Source: Limisphaerales bacterium
Lineage (GTDB): Bacteria > Verrucomicrobiota > Verrucomicrobiia > Limisphaerales > UBA1100
Reading direction: 5' to 3'
DNA length: 64,000 bases
Assembly: GCA_014382585.1 (NCBI GenBank)
Contig: JACNJL010000057.1
Coordinates: forward strand, 62,001 to 126,000
Positions 8,907-17,557 of the stretch are shown one piece after another; positions within the stretch are counted from its first letter, which is position 1; every line of letters starts with the position of its first letter. Below the pieces are notes generated by a model. The model saw nothing but the letters and a program-made list of their open reading frames with translations. It ran no database searches and had not been told where the DNA came from. The position numbers and the translations under genes were made by a program.

Positions 8907-9705
8907 CTGCCCAAAGCGCCTGCATTCGTTCCAAACCAATCGTAATCACCTCCAGCGGATCCTTCTCCCACGCCTCTGCGTTGAACAATTCCAGACTCAT
9001 CGTTTTGTCGTAGCCAATTTCCTTTAACCCGGAAATTTCTGTTGCGAGATCGATTTGACCTTCGCCAAGCATGACCCGGTCCGGATCGGTTTGAGTGCCC
9101 GCGGCTTTGTCGGGATGCGCGTCGTCGATGTGATAATGGCTGATTTTTTCCGCGGGGATATCGCGCAGCAACTCCAAATCCGAGCTGCTGTTCCACGTGT
9201 GAAAGGCATCAAGAATGAGTGTGGCATCCTCGTCATCGGTTTCCTGCACGATGCGCCAGGCATCGGCAAGATTGTAAACGCTTTTGAAAAAACTGATGTA
9301 TTCGAACGTGGGCCGGATGCCCTCCTCGCGGCCGATTTGCAATAGGTCGCGGTAGCGTGCGGGCAGGTGATCCTGTCGTGCCAGTTCAAGCGGCGGCGTG
9401 GCGACGATGTACGGCGCGCCCAATCGTGCGGCCAGTGCAAAGCGCCGTCGCGCTTCATCTTTCACCAGCTCGAATTCCCAGCCGTCTTGATCGCCCCATT
9501 GGCGGATGGCGATGACGCTGGGCACGATGAGGCCGTGATCGGCCAACGCGTTTTCCACATCGCTAACCTCACCGCCGCGGCCGATGTGGTCGTAAATGTC
9601 ATTGAGCCAAAGCTCGATGCCGTCGTAACCGGCAGTGCCCGCCAATTCGATTTTTTTAAGAATCGGCTGCGGCTTGATGGTGCTGGTGTTTAAACAAAAT
9701 TGCAT
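8899..9705 (-). CDS. Sugar phosphate isomerase/epimerase-like TIM barrel
   Basis: A 268-residue protein starting at the ATG at 9705 (MQFCLNTSTIKPQ). The pattern of AP-endonuclease-2/xylose-isomerase-like TIM barrels is clear: GYDGIELWLND, a middle segment giving PTFEYISFF, then LILDAFHTWNSSSD and ISHYHIDDAHP supplying metal-ligand Glu, Asp and His, and the late GEGQIDL and MSLELFN. These enzymes isomerise or epimerise sugars, inositols or hydroxypyruvate. A longer frame upstream overlaps non-conserved sequence and is not used. The exact reaction is not deducible. Confidence 0.85.
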   Translation of the reverse strand: MQFCLNTSTIKPQPILKKIELAGTAGYDGIELWLNDIYDHIGRGGEVSDVENALADHGLIVPSVIAIRQWGDQDGWEFELVKDEARRRFALAARLGAPYIVATPPLELARQDHLPARYRDLLQIGREEGIRPTFEYISFFKSVYNLADAWRIVQETDDEDATLILDAFHTWNSSSDLELLRDIPAEKISHYHIDDAHPDKAAGTQTDPDRVMLGEGQIDLATEISGLKEIGYDKTMSLELFNAEAWEKDPLEVITIGLERMQALWAAT

Positions 9706-9818
9706 CGGCGCCGAGGGTAAAGGGTTCGCTGCGAATTTCAAGGCGGGGACACGATTCGTGTATCCCAACCCTCCAATTGGGAATTGGTAATGGGGGCTTT
9801 GTCCTTTACCCTCCGGTG

Positions 9819-11963
9819 ATGTCTCAACCGGACAAATCACTGATTTGGCGGCCTTGGTATCGGATGATCCAGTGGAGCGCCGTTTTGGTTTTGCTGCTGT
9901 TGCTGTTGGGTGGGTTTTTATTGGGGCGGTTTCAAGCACCGATGGGGCAGCTGGCGTTTTGCGCGTTTGGCGTTCTGACGGGTGCGGCGTTTGCGCGGAT
10001 GGCGCATCCGTTGGACGGACGGCTCACGCGATTAGGAATAGCGGCCCTCAGTTTTGTGGCGGCGTCGCAGATTTTTTTCCAATTATTGGTGTGGAGCGAA
10101 AGCTGGCGGGTGCAACCCTCGGTGATCGGCTGGCGGCTGTGGTGGGGCACGGTGGTGACGGCGGTGGGCTTGGGCTGGCTGCAAGTGTTGTGGCGCGCGG
10201 GCGCACGGTGGGAATGGGAATCCGGCCGCGCGACGCTGGGCTTCACGGCGGGGCTGGGGGCATTGTTGGTCGGGCTGGCGTTTCGGGTTAGCCCATTTTC
10301 GACGCTGCCCGCTTGGTGGCATTGGGCGGTCACCGTGCTGGCGGTGGGCGCGACGGGAGGGTCATTGGTCATCATCGGCCGGTGGCTAAAAAAACGTCCC
10401 AAGAACGTTCGGCCCCTGCCGCGCTGGATGCGGCCGGCATTGATGACGGTGGGGTTGGGCGTGCTCTGCGCGGGAAGTTTTTATTTTGGCCGCCTGACGA
10501 TGCCGCCGCCCAGTCCGTTTGATAACGCGCACTCGATGCTGGCCGACATTCCCGACGCGGAGTTGGAAACACAATTGAACCGCGATTCGGTGCGGCTCAA
10601 AAAACTTGCCGAGGGGATGGACCATCTGCGGCAGGATTCGGCTGAGCTGCACCAACGCATTGCCGATCGCATGAAGCGGGAAGGCACGGAGGATTATCAA
10701 CCGGAGGAAAGCCGGCAAATTCGGCATTTGTTCATCCGCTACATCGGCTATCGTAAAGAACTGATTCATCTGGCGCGGGTGTACATCGGCTTCAAAAAAG
10801 TGCGGGAGGAAACGCTGCGCGACCGTTGCTTCCTCACCGGCTACGCCGCGGCGGCGGTGGCGCTGGAGGCGGGCCGGGAGTTTGTGACGAAGTATCGCGA
10901 TAACGATCATGCGCGCGCCAAGCTCAACGAAGGTGAACCCGGCTGGCTTAAGCCGGGCCAATTTGAAATCGTGTACCACAGCGTGACCGACCGGCATCAC
11001 CTGAAATTATTTGCAACCTACGGCGGGCATTTCGAAAAACACATCGCGCGTTGGGATCGCGAAGGCTTGCCCGGCACGGATGTGACCTGGCTGGAGGGGC
11101 GCATCCATCGCGGACAGGACGCGGTGAAAGAGACCGATCTCCATCCAGTGCGCGCGTGGTTTTCGCGCATCGGGCGGCAACTTGAGCAGGACGTGAACGT
11201 GCCGTTTTACGAGGCACAAAAAATGATGGCCACCTTCATGGGCGACACCCGCATCGTCCGGCGCGATCCATTTATCTCCGAGCATCTCATTCAGATGACG
11301 CTTAACGATCCCAAGACCCAACTGCTGCCCGGCGACATCATACTCGAACGGCGCAACTGGTATTTATCCAACGCATTCCTGCCCGGCTTTTGGCCGCACT
11401 GCGCGCTGTACGTGGGCACGCCCGCGGAACTGGAAGCAATGGGCATCAACTATTCCGAGCTCGATGCCGAAGCGCGCGCGGCGCATCAACGCCCCGAGCA
11501 CGGCCACCCGCGCGTGATCATCGAGGCGATAAGCGAGGGCGTCGTGTTCACCAGTGCCGAGCATTCGATGCACGCGGATTACGTGGCCGTGCTGCGTCCG
11601 ATATTTAATAAACCTGAGGACAGGACTGCGGCCATCCGTAAAGTCATCCATAAAGCGTTTGGCTACCACGGGCGCGCTTATGATTTTGGATTTGATTTCA
11701 CCGATGAAAGTAAGTTGGTGTGCAGCGAGTTGTTGTATTATTCCTTTGGTGATCTGCTGGAGTTCAAACTGGAGAGCGTGCTCGGCAAAAATGTGGTAAC
11801 GCCGAACGGCATTATGGATAAGTTCGTGAACGAACGCGGCGCGACAGCGCAACTGGAATTTATATTTTTCCTGGATACGCTTCCCGGCAAGCACATTGCT
11901 TATTCCGCCGATGAAAAGGCTTGTTGCGAATCGGCAACGCGGCCCAAGATTTTTAATGAGTGA
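9819..11963 (+). CDS. Membrane-anchored YiiX/YaeF-type permuted papain-like cysteine peptidase
   Basis: A 714-residue protein. The first ~240 residues hold about six hydrophobic helices, followed by a coiled-coil-prone region (LKKLAEGMDHLRQDSAELHQ). The last ~200 residues carry a YiiX-like (permuted NlpC/P60 relative) domain: LLPGDIILERR, a His in WPHCALYVG, and the Cys in KLVCSELLYYSF, consistent with a Cys/His catalytic pair. Family members are thought to be cell-envelope cysteine peptidases or amidases. The N-terminal membrane module makes this a much longer protein than a stand-alone YiiX of about 200 residues. The ATG at 9819 gives a short polar lead before the first helix. Confidence 0.75.
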   Translation: MSQPDKSLIWRPWYRMIQWSAVLVLLLLLLGGFLLGRFQAPMGQLAFCAFGVLTGAAFARMAHPLDGRLTRLGIAALSFVAASQIFFQLLVWSESWRVQPSVIGWRLWWGTVVTAVGLGWLQVLWRAGARWEWESGRATLGFTAGLGALLVGLAFRVSPFSTLPAWWHWAVTVLAVGATGGSLVIIGRWLKKRPKNVRPLPRWMRPALMTVGLGVLCAGSFYFGRLTMPPPSPFDNAHSMLADIPDAELETQLNRDSVRLKKLAEGMDHLRQDSAELHQRIADRMKREGTEDYQPEESRQIRHLFIRYIGYRKELIHLARVYIGFKKVREETLRDRCFLTGYAAAAVALEAGREFVTKYRDNDHARAKLNEGEPGWLKPGQFEIVYHSVTDRHHLKLFATYGGHFEKHIARWDREGLPGTDVTWLEGRIHRGQDAVKETDLHPVRAWFSRIGRQLEQDVNVPFYEAQKMMATFMGDTRIVRRDPFISEHLIQMTLNDPKTQLLPGDIILERRNWYLSNAFLPGFWPHCALYVGTPAELEAMGINYSELDAEARAAHQRPEHGHPRVIIEAISEGVVFTSAEHSMHADYVAVLRPIFNKPEDRTAAIRKVIHKAFGYHGRAYDFGFDFTDESKLVCSELLYYSFGDLLEFKLESVLGKNVVTPNGIMDKFVNERGATAQLEFIFFLDTLPGKHIAYSADEKACCESATRPKIFNE

Positions 11964-11989
11964 AGGTGCTGTTCGTTTGGAGGCGCCGA

Positions 11990-13093
11990 TCACACGTTGA
12001 ACTTAAACAAAATCACATCGCCATCCTGCACGATGTATTCTTTGCCTTCCTGCCGATATAATCCTTTTTCTTTGGCAGCCAAAATGGAGCCGTGGGAAAT
12101 GAGATCGTCGTACCCCACGGTTTCGGCCTTGATGAAGCCGCGCTCGAAATCAGTGTGGATGACGCCGGCCGCTTGGGGCGCAGTGTCGCCAACGCGGATG
12201 GTCCACGCGCGCGTTTCTTTGGGGCCGCAGGTGAAGTAGGTGCGAAGGCCGAGTAAATGATAGGCGGCGCGGATGAGTTGGCCCACGCCACTTTCGGCCA
12301 CGCCAAGGTCGGCCAGAAAATCGGCGGCTTCGGCTTCATCGAGGTCGGCCAATTCGCTTTCGATTTGGGCACTGATGATTGCCGTATCGCATCCGTGATG
12401 TTCGCGGCCGTAGTCGCGGACTTGTTGCACGAAGGGATTCGCATCTGCCTCGGCGAGGTCGCTATCTTTCACATTGGCGGCGAGGATAGTAGGCTTGGCG
12501 CTGAGCAGGAATAATCCGCGCGCGGTGATTTGCTCCTCGGACTCCAATTCAAGCGTGATGGCGGGTTTGCCGGCGTCCAGATGGGGCTCAAGTTTTTGCA
12601 CCACAGCCAGTTTGGCTGCGGCGTCCGCATCGCCACGTTTGGCGTCTTTCTCGAGCTTGTGTAGTTGGCGGCGCAGGCTATCGAGGTCAGCCAGGATGAG
12701 CTCGGTGGTGATCGTTTCAATATCGCGAACAGGATCCACGCTGCCGGCAACATGATGGATATCCTCATCCTCAAAACACCGAATCACTTGCACCACGGCA
12801 TCCACCTCGCGGATGTGGCTGAGGAATTGGTTGCCCATCCCCTCGCCCTGCGACGCGCCGGCCACCAATCCGGCGATGTCCACAAACTCAAACACGGCGG
12901 GAATCATCTCCTCGGAGTTTTCAATTTTGGCCAACGGCGCAAGGCGTTTGTCGGGCACGGTGACGACGCCCAGGTTGGGATCAATCGTGCAAAAGGGATA
13001 GTTGGCCGACTCCGCCTTGCGGGTGCGGGTCAGTGCGTTAAACAGGGTAGACTTGCCCACATTGGGCAGTCCGACGATACCAGCTCGTAACAT
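11990..13093 (-). CDS. ychF: YchF/Ola1-type ATPase
   Basis: A 367-residue protein with the G1 loop GLPNVGKSTLFNAL at the start, then NYPFCTIDPNLGVV, the G3 segment DIAGLVAGASQGEGMGNQFL and a G4-like NVKD. The TGS domain occupies the C-terminal ~85 residues (YFTCGPKETRAWTI...FERGFIKAETVGYDDL). YchF binds ATP preferentially and associates with ribosomes. The length is that of the family, and the gene is convergent with the YiiX-type peptidase. obg follows on the same strand 43 bases upstream. Confidence 0.97.
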   Translation of the reverse strand: MLRAGIVGLPNVGKSTLFNALTRTRKAESANYPFCTIDPNLGVVTVPDKRLAPLAKIENSEEMIPAVFEFVDIAGLVAGASQGEGMGNQFLSHIREVDAVVQVIRCFEDEDIHHVAGSVDPVRDIETITTELILADLDSLRRQLHKLEKDAKRGDADAAAKLAVVQKLEPHLDAGKPAITLELESEEQITARGLFLLSAKPTILAANVKDSDLAEADANPFVQQVRDYGREHHGCDTAIISAQIESELADLDEAEAADFLADLGVAESGVGQLIRAAYHLLGLRTYFTCGPKETRAWTIRVGDTAPQAAGVIHTDFERGFIKAETVGYDDLISHGSILAAKEKGLYRQEGKEYIVQDGDVILFKFNV

Positions 13094-13136
13094 GGGGCGC
13101 GGAGGTTAGGGGAAATGAGTGATGGGTGAAAGTGAT

Positions 13137-14252
13137 TTACGCACGGGCCGCTTCGCGAAAGCGTTCCTTTAGCTCGGGCACGCCTTCGTCGATGGCGGCC
13201 ATGATTTCGAGGACTTCGATTTTGGGGAAGCGTTGGCGAAATTCGGCGAGGTAATCGGTGGACGCATCTTCGTCCATTTTGTTGGCCGCCACGAGATGGG
13301 GCACGGCGAGCATCGCTTCGTCGTACAGCTCCAGCTCGCGCAGAATTTTTTCGTAGTCATCGCACGGATTGCGGTCGTCCGTGCCGGCCATATCGAGGAT
13401 GACGCACAGCGTTTGGCAACGGCGAATGTGCCGCAGAAAAGCGTGCCCGAGGCCGACGTTGTTGTGGGCGCCCTCGATGATGCCGGGGATGTCGCAAACC
13501 GTGTAGCGTTCCCAGCCGTCCATTTCCACCACGCCGATTTGCGGGTGCAGTGTGGTGAATGGATACGCGGCGATCTTCGGCTTGGCGTGGGAGATGGCGT
13601 TGAGCAACGTGCTCTTGCCGGCGTTCGGATAACCGACAAGGCCGATGTCGGCCATCAATCGCAGCTCGAAATGATAATTGCCTTCGCCGCCGGGTTCGCC
13701 GGGTTGGGCGTGGCGCGGTGCTTGGTTGCGCGGCGTGGCGAAGTGATGATTGCCCTGCCCGCCGCGTCCGCCGGTGCAGAGGATGAATTGCTCACCGTGC
13801 TCGGTGAGGTCCACGACGAGTTCGGCTTCCTCGCCGATGGCCAGCTCCGGCGCGGGCGGGGCATCATCAGCTTCGAGGTCAATTTCCATCGCCTGTTCGC
13901 CTGCGGAATTTTCCACGCGGTCGCCGTCCGTTTCCGCTTCGGCGGGTGTGGGGTCGGCCAGTTTCCAAACCACCGTGCCGCAGGGGACTTTGATGATAAT
14001 ATCTTTGCCGGATTTGCCGGTCTTCTTTGCGCCTTCGCCGGGGTTGCCATTTTTGGCGATAAGGCGCGGCACATAAAATTGCGCGATCAAATTATTGAGA
14101 TCGTGACTGGCCTCGAGGATCACAGTGCCGCCGCGCCCGCCATCGCCGCCATCGGGCCCGCCCATGGGCTCGAAGGATTCGCGCCGAAACGAGACGCAAC
14201 CGCGCCCACCGTGCCCGGCGCGGGCGTAAATTTTGACTTGGTCAATGAACAT
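13137..14252 (-). CDS. obg: Obg/CgtA GTPase with an acidic insertion
   Basis: A 371-residue GTPase essential for ribosome maturation and the stringent response in other bacteria. The Obg glycine-rich domain (residues 1-~190) begins with MFIDQVKIYARAGHGGRG. The G domain has G1 GYPNAGKSTLLNA, switch YPFTTLHPQIG, G3 DIPGIIEGAH and G4 NKMD. There is no C-terminal OCT domain. An unusual acidic stretch of about 45 residues (roughly 95-140, rich in Glu, Asp, Ala and Pro) interrupts the Obg domain between VPCGTVV and the VDLTEHGEQF segment. It follows rpmA, separated by a terminator. Confidence 0.95.
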   Translation of the reverse strand: MFIDQVKIYARAGHGGRGCVSFRRESFEPMGGPDGGDGGRGGTVILEASHDLNNLIAQFYVPRLIAKNGNPGEGAKKTGKSGKDIIIKVPCGTVVWKLADPTPAEAETDGDRVENSAGEQAMEIDLEADDAPPAPELAIGEEAELVVDLTEHGEQFILCTGGRGGQGNHHFATPRNQAPRHAQPGEPGGEGNYHFELRLMADIGLVGYPNAGKSTLLNAISHAKPKIAAYPFTTLHPQIGVVEMDGWERYTVCDIPGIIEGAHNNVGLGHAFLRHIRRCQTLCVILDMAGTDDRNPCDDYEKILRELELYDEAMLAVPHLVAANKMDEDASTDYLAEFRQRFPKIEVLEIMAAIDEGVPELKERFREAARA

Positions 14253-14272
14253 TGCGGGATGATTGGCGGGGC

Positions 14273-14299
14273 AAAAAAAAGCGAGGCACAGGGCCTCGC
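14273..14299 (-). terminator. Rho-independent terminator downstream of rpmA
   Basis: On the minus strand, a 7-bp perfect stem (GCGAGGC / GCCTCGC) with a 5-base loop is followed by eight T residues. It sits between rpmA, which ends at 14323, and obg, which starts at 14252. It should therefore end or attenuate the rplU-rpmA transcript before obg. Confidence 0.85.
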
Positions 14300-14322
14300 C
14301 GTGAACTTGATTTTGTTGGCGA

Positions 14323-14589
14323 CTAGTTTTGCACCGTGGCCACTGGCTCGATGTTCACGCGGCTTTTGCCCCGCGTTTTGTCGAACATCACGCGGCCGGT
14401 TTCCAGCGCGAACAGCGTATGGTCGCGGCCGATGCCCACGTTGGCGCCTTTGTGCCATTTGGTGCCGCGTTGGCGGATGAGAATGGTGCCGGCGTTGACG
14501 AGCTGTTGGTTGCCCACTTTGAGCCCGAGGCTTTTGGGGTTACTGTCGCGGCCGTTCTTAACGGAGCCCTGTCCTTTTTTATGTGCCAT
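14323..14589 (-). CDS. rpmA: 50S ribosomal protein L27
   Basis: An 88-residue protein starting [19 protein letters not shown], followed by the [21 protein letters not shown] block. Both are diagnostic of L27, which contacts the peptidyl-transferase centre through its N-terminal tail. It is 12 bases downstream of rplU, the usual rplU-rpmA-obg order. The N-terminus starts directly at MAHKK, without the cleavable extension seen in Firmicutes. Confidence 0.98.
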   Translation of the reverse strand: MAHKKGQGSVKNGRDSNPKSLGLKVGNQQLVNAGTILIRQRGTKWHKGANVGIGRDHTLFALETGRVMFDKTRGKSRVNIEPVATVQN

Positions 14590-14601
14590 TTTTCTGCGGG
14601 G

Positions 14602-14916
14602 TTAAACTTTGATGTCGGTGATCTTCACAATCGAATGGCGCTGGCGATGGCCGTTCTTGGTGCGGCTGTGCTTGCGGCGTTTCATTTTAAAAATGACGAC
14701 CTTCTTGTCCTTGCGCTCCGATTCCACCACCTCGCCGGTGACGGTTGCGTTCTCCACGGTGGGTGCGCCGATGGTGACTTTGCCGTCGTTGTTCACGAGT
14801 AACACGCGGTCAAACGTTACCGTGGCGCCATTGTCACTGCCGAGCAACTCCACTTTCAGGAGTTCGCCAGCCGAGGCGCGGTACTGTTTGCCGCCGGTTT
14901 CAAATACTGCATACAT
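14602..14916 (-). CDS. rplU: 50S ribosomal protein L21
   Basis: A 104-residue protein. The ATG at 14916 gives the universal L21 opening [15 protein letters not shown]. The C-terminus [21 protein letters not shown] carries the L21 [15 protein letters not shown] signature that binds 23S rRNA. An in-frame extension of 23 residues upstream of this start is not conserved and is rejected. The promoter is presumably in the 87 bases between it and the POT transporter. Confidence 0.98.
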   Translation of the reverse strand: MYAVFETGGKQYRASAGELLKVELLGSDNGATVTFDRVLLVNNDGKVTIGAPTVENATVTGEVVESERKDKKVVIFKMKRRKHSRTKNGHRQRHSIVKITDIKV

Positions 14917-15003
14917 AAGCTTAAAAATTGTCCTAAAACTGCGAAAAGGGACGGGGAATAGACCAGAAACACCCCCCCGTGTCAACAGGTCTTTCCGAGA
15001 AAT

Positions 15004-16494
15004 TTAGCTGGCGGTCGGGGCCTCAGTTTCGCTGTCTTCAGCCTCGTCCTGCAAGTATTCCTTGGGCTGATATGCCTTTGCCACGGGCACAAAGACGGCG
15101 GCGACCAGAAAAATCAAGCCGGCCCAGAACCATAATTCCTGCGTCATGCTTAACCGAGAATTACCGTCTTCAGCCGTGTTGAGCCAGGTGACCCCGGCGG
15201 TCAGAAAATTGCCCAGCGACACGGTGAGCAGGAACAGCGCCAGGACAAATGACTTCATTTGGCGCGGGGCCTGCGTGTAGGCAAATTCCAAGCCGGTGAT
15301 GGAAACCATGACTTCCGCCGCGGTGAGCAGGGCGCAGGCGAGGATTTGCCAGCCCATGTGTGGGGTGCCGCCGCCGTCTACGACCATTTGCACCACCGCC
15401 ACCATGCTGAAGGCCGCGCTCATGGCAAACAGGCCGATGCCAATTTTGCGCAGGGGCGTGAGGGGAAATACCCGGTTGATGAGCGGATAAATCCCGTAAT
15501 TAAACACCGGGATCAGCAACAGTATGAACAGCGGATTGAATACCGCCGAGATTTGTGCCGGCAACAATTCCTGGCCCCCAATCCACGGGATGCCCTCCGG
15601 GATCACCCGGTTCAGGCTTTTGGCTTGGATCAGCCAAGTGGTGCCCAGTTGATCGAACAGCGACCAAAACACAATGATGAAGGCAAACACCACACAGATG
15701 CGGCCGATGACCTTGAGCCCGTCACGGGAAAATGTTTCTGAAAAATATGCCTTCCCGCGGGCTTGGATGTGAACAAATTTATGGCGGCCCATCCAAAAAA
15801 CCCAGGTTGCCAGCGCCATCAAAACGCCTGGTAACCCAAACGCATAATGAGGCCCGAACAATACCTCGCCTGGGCCCTTGGTCCCCACCAACCATTGCAC
15901 GTGGGGATAGAGCTTGGCGCCCATCCCTTCGCCCGCGGTGGCTTCCAGCAAAAATGGCGTGAGCATGCCGCTGGCAAACGCGCCCAGGTTGATTGAAAAA
16001 TAAAACCAGCCGAAGATTTTGCTCAGCAAGTGCCCGTTGGATTTGCCAAACTGATCTCCCACATGCGCCGACACACACGGCTTGATGCCCCCCGAGCCCA
16101 CCGCGATCAGGAATAGTCCCGCCAGCAACCATCCCTTCGTGTCGCCCATCACCCCCATGAACGCCAGACACCCGTGCCCGGCGCAATACACCAACGAGAG
16201 CGTGATGATTGTCCGGTACTTGCCCCAAAACGCATCCGCGATCAGTGCCCCGATCACTGGGAAAAAATAAGCCGAGGCCACAAACAAATGCACCCAGCTC
16301 TTCGCCTCCTGATCTGTATAAACATCCAATGCACCCCCCGGCTGGATGAGATAGGTGGTCATAAAAACCATCAGCACAGCGCGCATCCCGTAAAACGAAA
16401 ACCGCTCCGCCGCCTCATTGCCGATGATGTACGGAATGCCTTTGGGCATGCCCTTGCTTTTCACCGGGGCGGTCAGATAAGGCGAATCGGCCAT
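15004..16494 (-). CDS. Proton-dependent oligopeptide (POT/PTR) transporter
   Basis: A 496-residue major-facilitator protein with about 12-14 hydrophobic helices. The PTR2 signatures are present: GNEAAERFSFYGMRAVL, an ExxERFxYY-like motif in helix 1, and GSGGIKPCVSAHVGDQF. The family imports di- and tripeptides with protons across the inner membrane. An M1 peptidase nearby fits growth on peptides. The gene ends 87 bases before rplU on the same strand but is unlikely to be in its operon, since it would lie upstream of it. Confidence 0.93.
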   Translation of the reverse strand: MADSPYLTAPVKSKGMPKGIPYIIGNEAAERFSFYGMRAVLMVFMTTYLIQPGGALDVYTDQEAKSWVHLFVASAYFFPVIGALIADAFWGKYRTIITLSLVYCAGHGCLAFMGVMGDTKGWLLAGLFLIAVGSGGIKPCVSAHVGDQFGKSNGHLLSKIFGWFYFSINLGAFASGMLTPFLLEATAGEGMGAKLYPHVQWLVGTKGPGEVLFGPHYAFGLPGVLMALATWVFWMGRHKFVHIQARGKAYFSETFSRDGLKVIGRICVVFAFIIVFWSLFDQLGTTWLIQAKSLNRVIPEGIPWIGGQELLPAQISAVFNPLFILLLIPVFNYGIYPLINRVFPLTPLRKIGIGLFAMSAAFSMVAVVQMVVDGGGTPHMGWQILACALLTAAEVMVSITGLEFAYTQAPRQMKSFVLALFLLTVSLGNFLTAGVTWLNTAEDGNSRLSMTQELWFWAGLIFLVAAVFVPVAKAYQPKEYLQDEAEDSETEAPTAS

Positions 16495-16633
16495 GGCGGA
16501 GGATGGTTGTCGAGTGCGCCGGCGAAGGCGAGGGAAATTCTGCGCCTCTCAGAGGAGGATGGACGCGAAGGCAATTTGATGGTAGCGTCATCACTGCTCG
16601 GCGCGCGCTCAGCAAAAACTTGGAGGAATTATT

Positions 16634-17398
16634 ATGATGCGATCCGGAAATCCTGTTTTAAATGACACCACATTTACCCGCCACATCGACCTCACCGGCG
16701 AGGATCGGATGACGTTGATGGGCACGGTGCATAAAACCGGCCTGCTGCTGACGCTGTTGGTGGCGGCAGCGGCCGTGACTTGGAATATGGTGTTTCAGGG
16801 CACCAACTCGGAAGGGATGCTGATGATGCATCCGCAGCTGAAATTGTTTATGATCGGCGGCGCGATCGGCAGTTTGATTTTGGCGCTGGTCACCTACTTC
16901 AAACCCACGATCGCATTTATCACTGCGCCGTGTTACGCGATCCTCAAAGGATTGTTTGTGGGTGCGTTATCGGCATTTATGGAGGCCATGTTTCCGGGCA
17001 TCGTCGTGCAAGCGGTGGGGCTGACGTTTGGCGTGCTGTTCGCCCTGCTCGGCGCGTATCGCAGCGGGCTCATTAAGGCTACGGAAAATTTCAAGCTCGG
17101 CGTGTGCGCCGCCACCGGCGGCATCATGTTGATCTACCTCGCCACATTCATCCTCGGTATGTTCGGCGTGAACATTCCATTTATCCACGGCTCGGGCACA
17201 TTCGGGATTGCGTTCAGCGGGTTCGTGGTGGTCATTGCCGCATTAAATCTCGTGTTGGATTTTGATTTCATCGAAAACGGCGCGGAACAAGGTGCCCCCA
17301 AATATATGGAATGGATCGGTGCATTCGGATTGATGGTGACGCTCGTTTGGCTGTACATCGAAATCCTCCATTTGCTGGCCAAGTTGCGCAGCCGCTAA
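16634..17398 (+). CDS. Bax inhibitor-1/YccA-type membrane protein
   Basis: A 254-residue protein with seven hydrophobic helices and the family opening MMRSGNPVLNDTTF typical of the YccA-like 'Bax1-I' branch. A GGAGG Shine-Dalgarno at about 16622 supports the start. TMBIM/BI-1 proteins behave as pH-sensitive Ca2+ leak channels or protease-interacting membrane proteins in other organisms. The role here is unknown. Confidence 0.9.
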   Translation: MMRSGNPVLNDTTFTRHIDLTGEDRMTLMGTVHKTGLLLTLLVAAAAVTWNMVFQGTNSEGMLMMHPQLKLFMIGGAIGSLILALVTYFKPTIAFITAPCYAILKGLFVGALSAFMEAMFPGIVVQAVGLTFGVLFALLGAYRSGLIKATENFKLGVCAATGGIMLIYLATFILGMFGVNIPFIHGSGTFGIAFSGFVVVIAALNLVLDFDFIENGAEQGAPKYMEWIGAFGLMVTLVWLYIEILHLLAKLRSR

Positions 17399-17415
17399 GA
17401 CATCGCATTTTTCTG

Positions 17416-17475
17416 ACACAGATAAGCAGGATATTCAGGATTTAATTTCATCCTGTCCATCGTGAACATCTGTGT
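17416..17475. repeat. 60-bp inverted-repeat element
   Basis: The ends ACACAGAT and ATCTGTGT are perfect inverted repeats. A nested CAGGAT / ATCCTG pair lies inside (17427-17432 and 17450-17455). It has no T-tract on either side, so it is not a classical terminator. It lies between the BI-1 gene and the M1 peptidase. Similar CAGGAT/ATCCTG repeats are dispersed in many genomes; I cannot count copies from one window. Confidence 0.5.
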
Positions 17476-17557
17476 TCATTCAAAAGCCCCCTGTCAAACA
17501 AGCCCCGTTTCCGGCATTGCTTTTTCGGGGGGGAATGGGTAAACCCAACCCATCCCT

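Noticed and set aside
9189-9204. A third parS-like sequence (TGTTCCACGTGTGAAA)
   Set aside because: Only the left half matches. The right half has three mismatches, so it is not palindromic.
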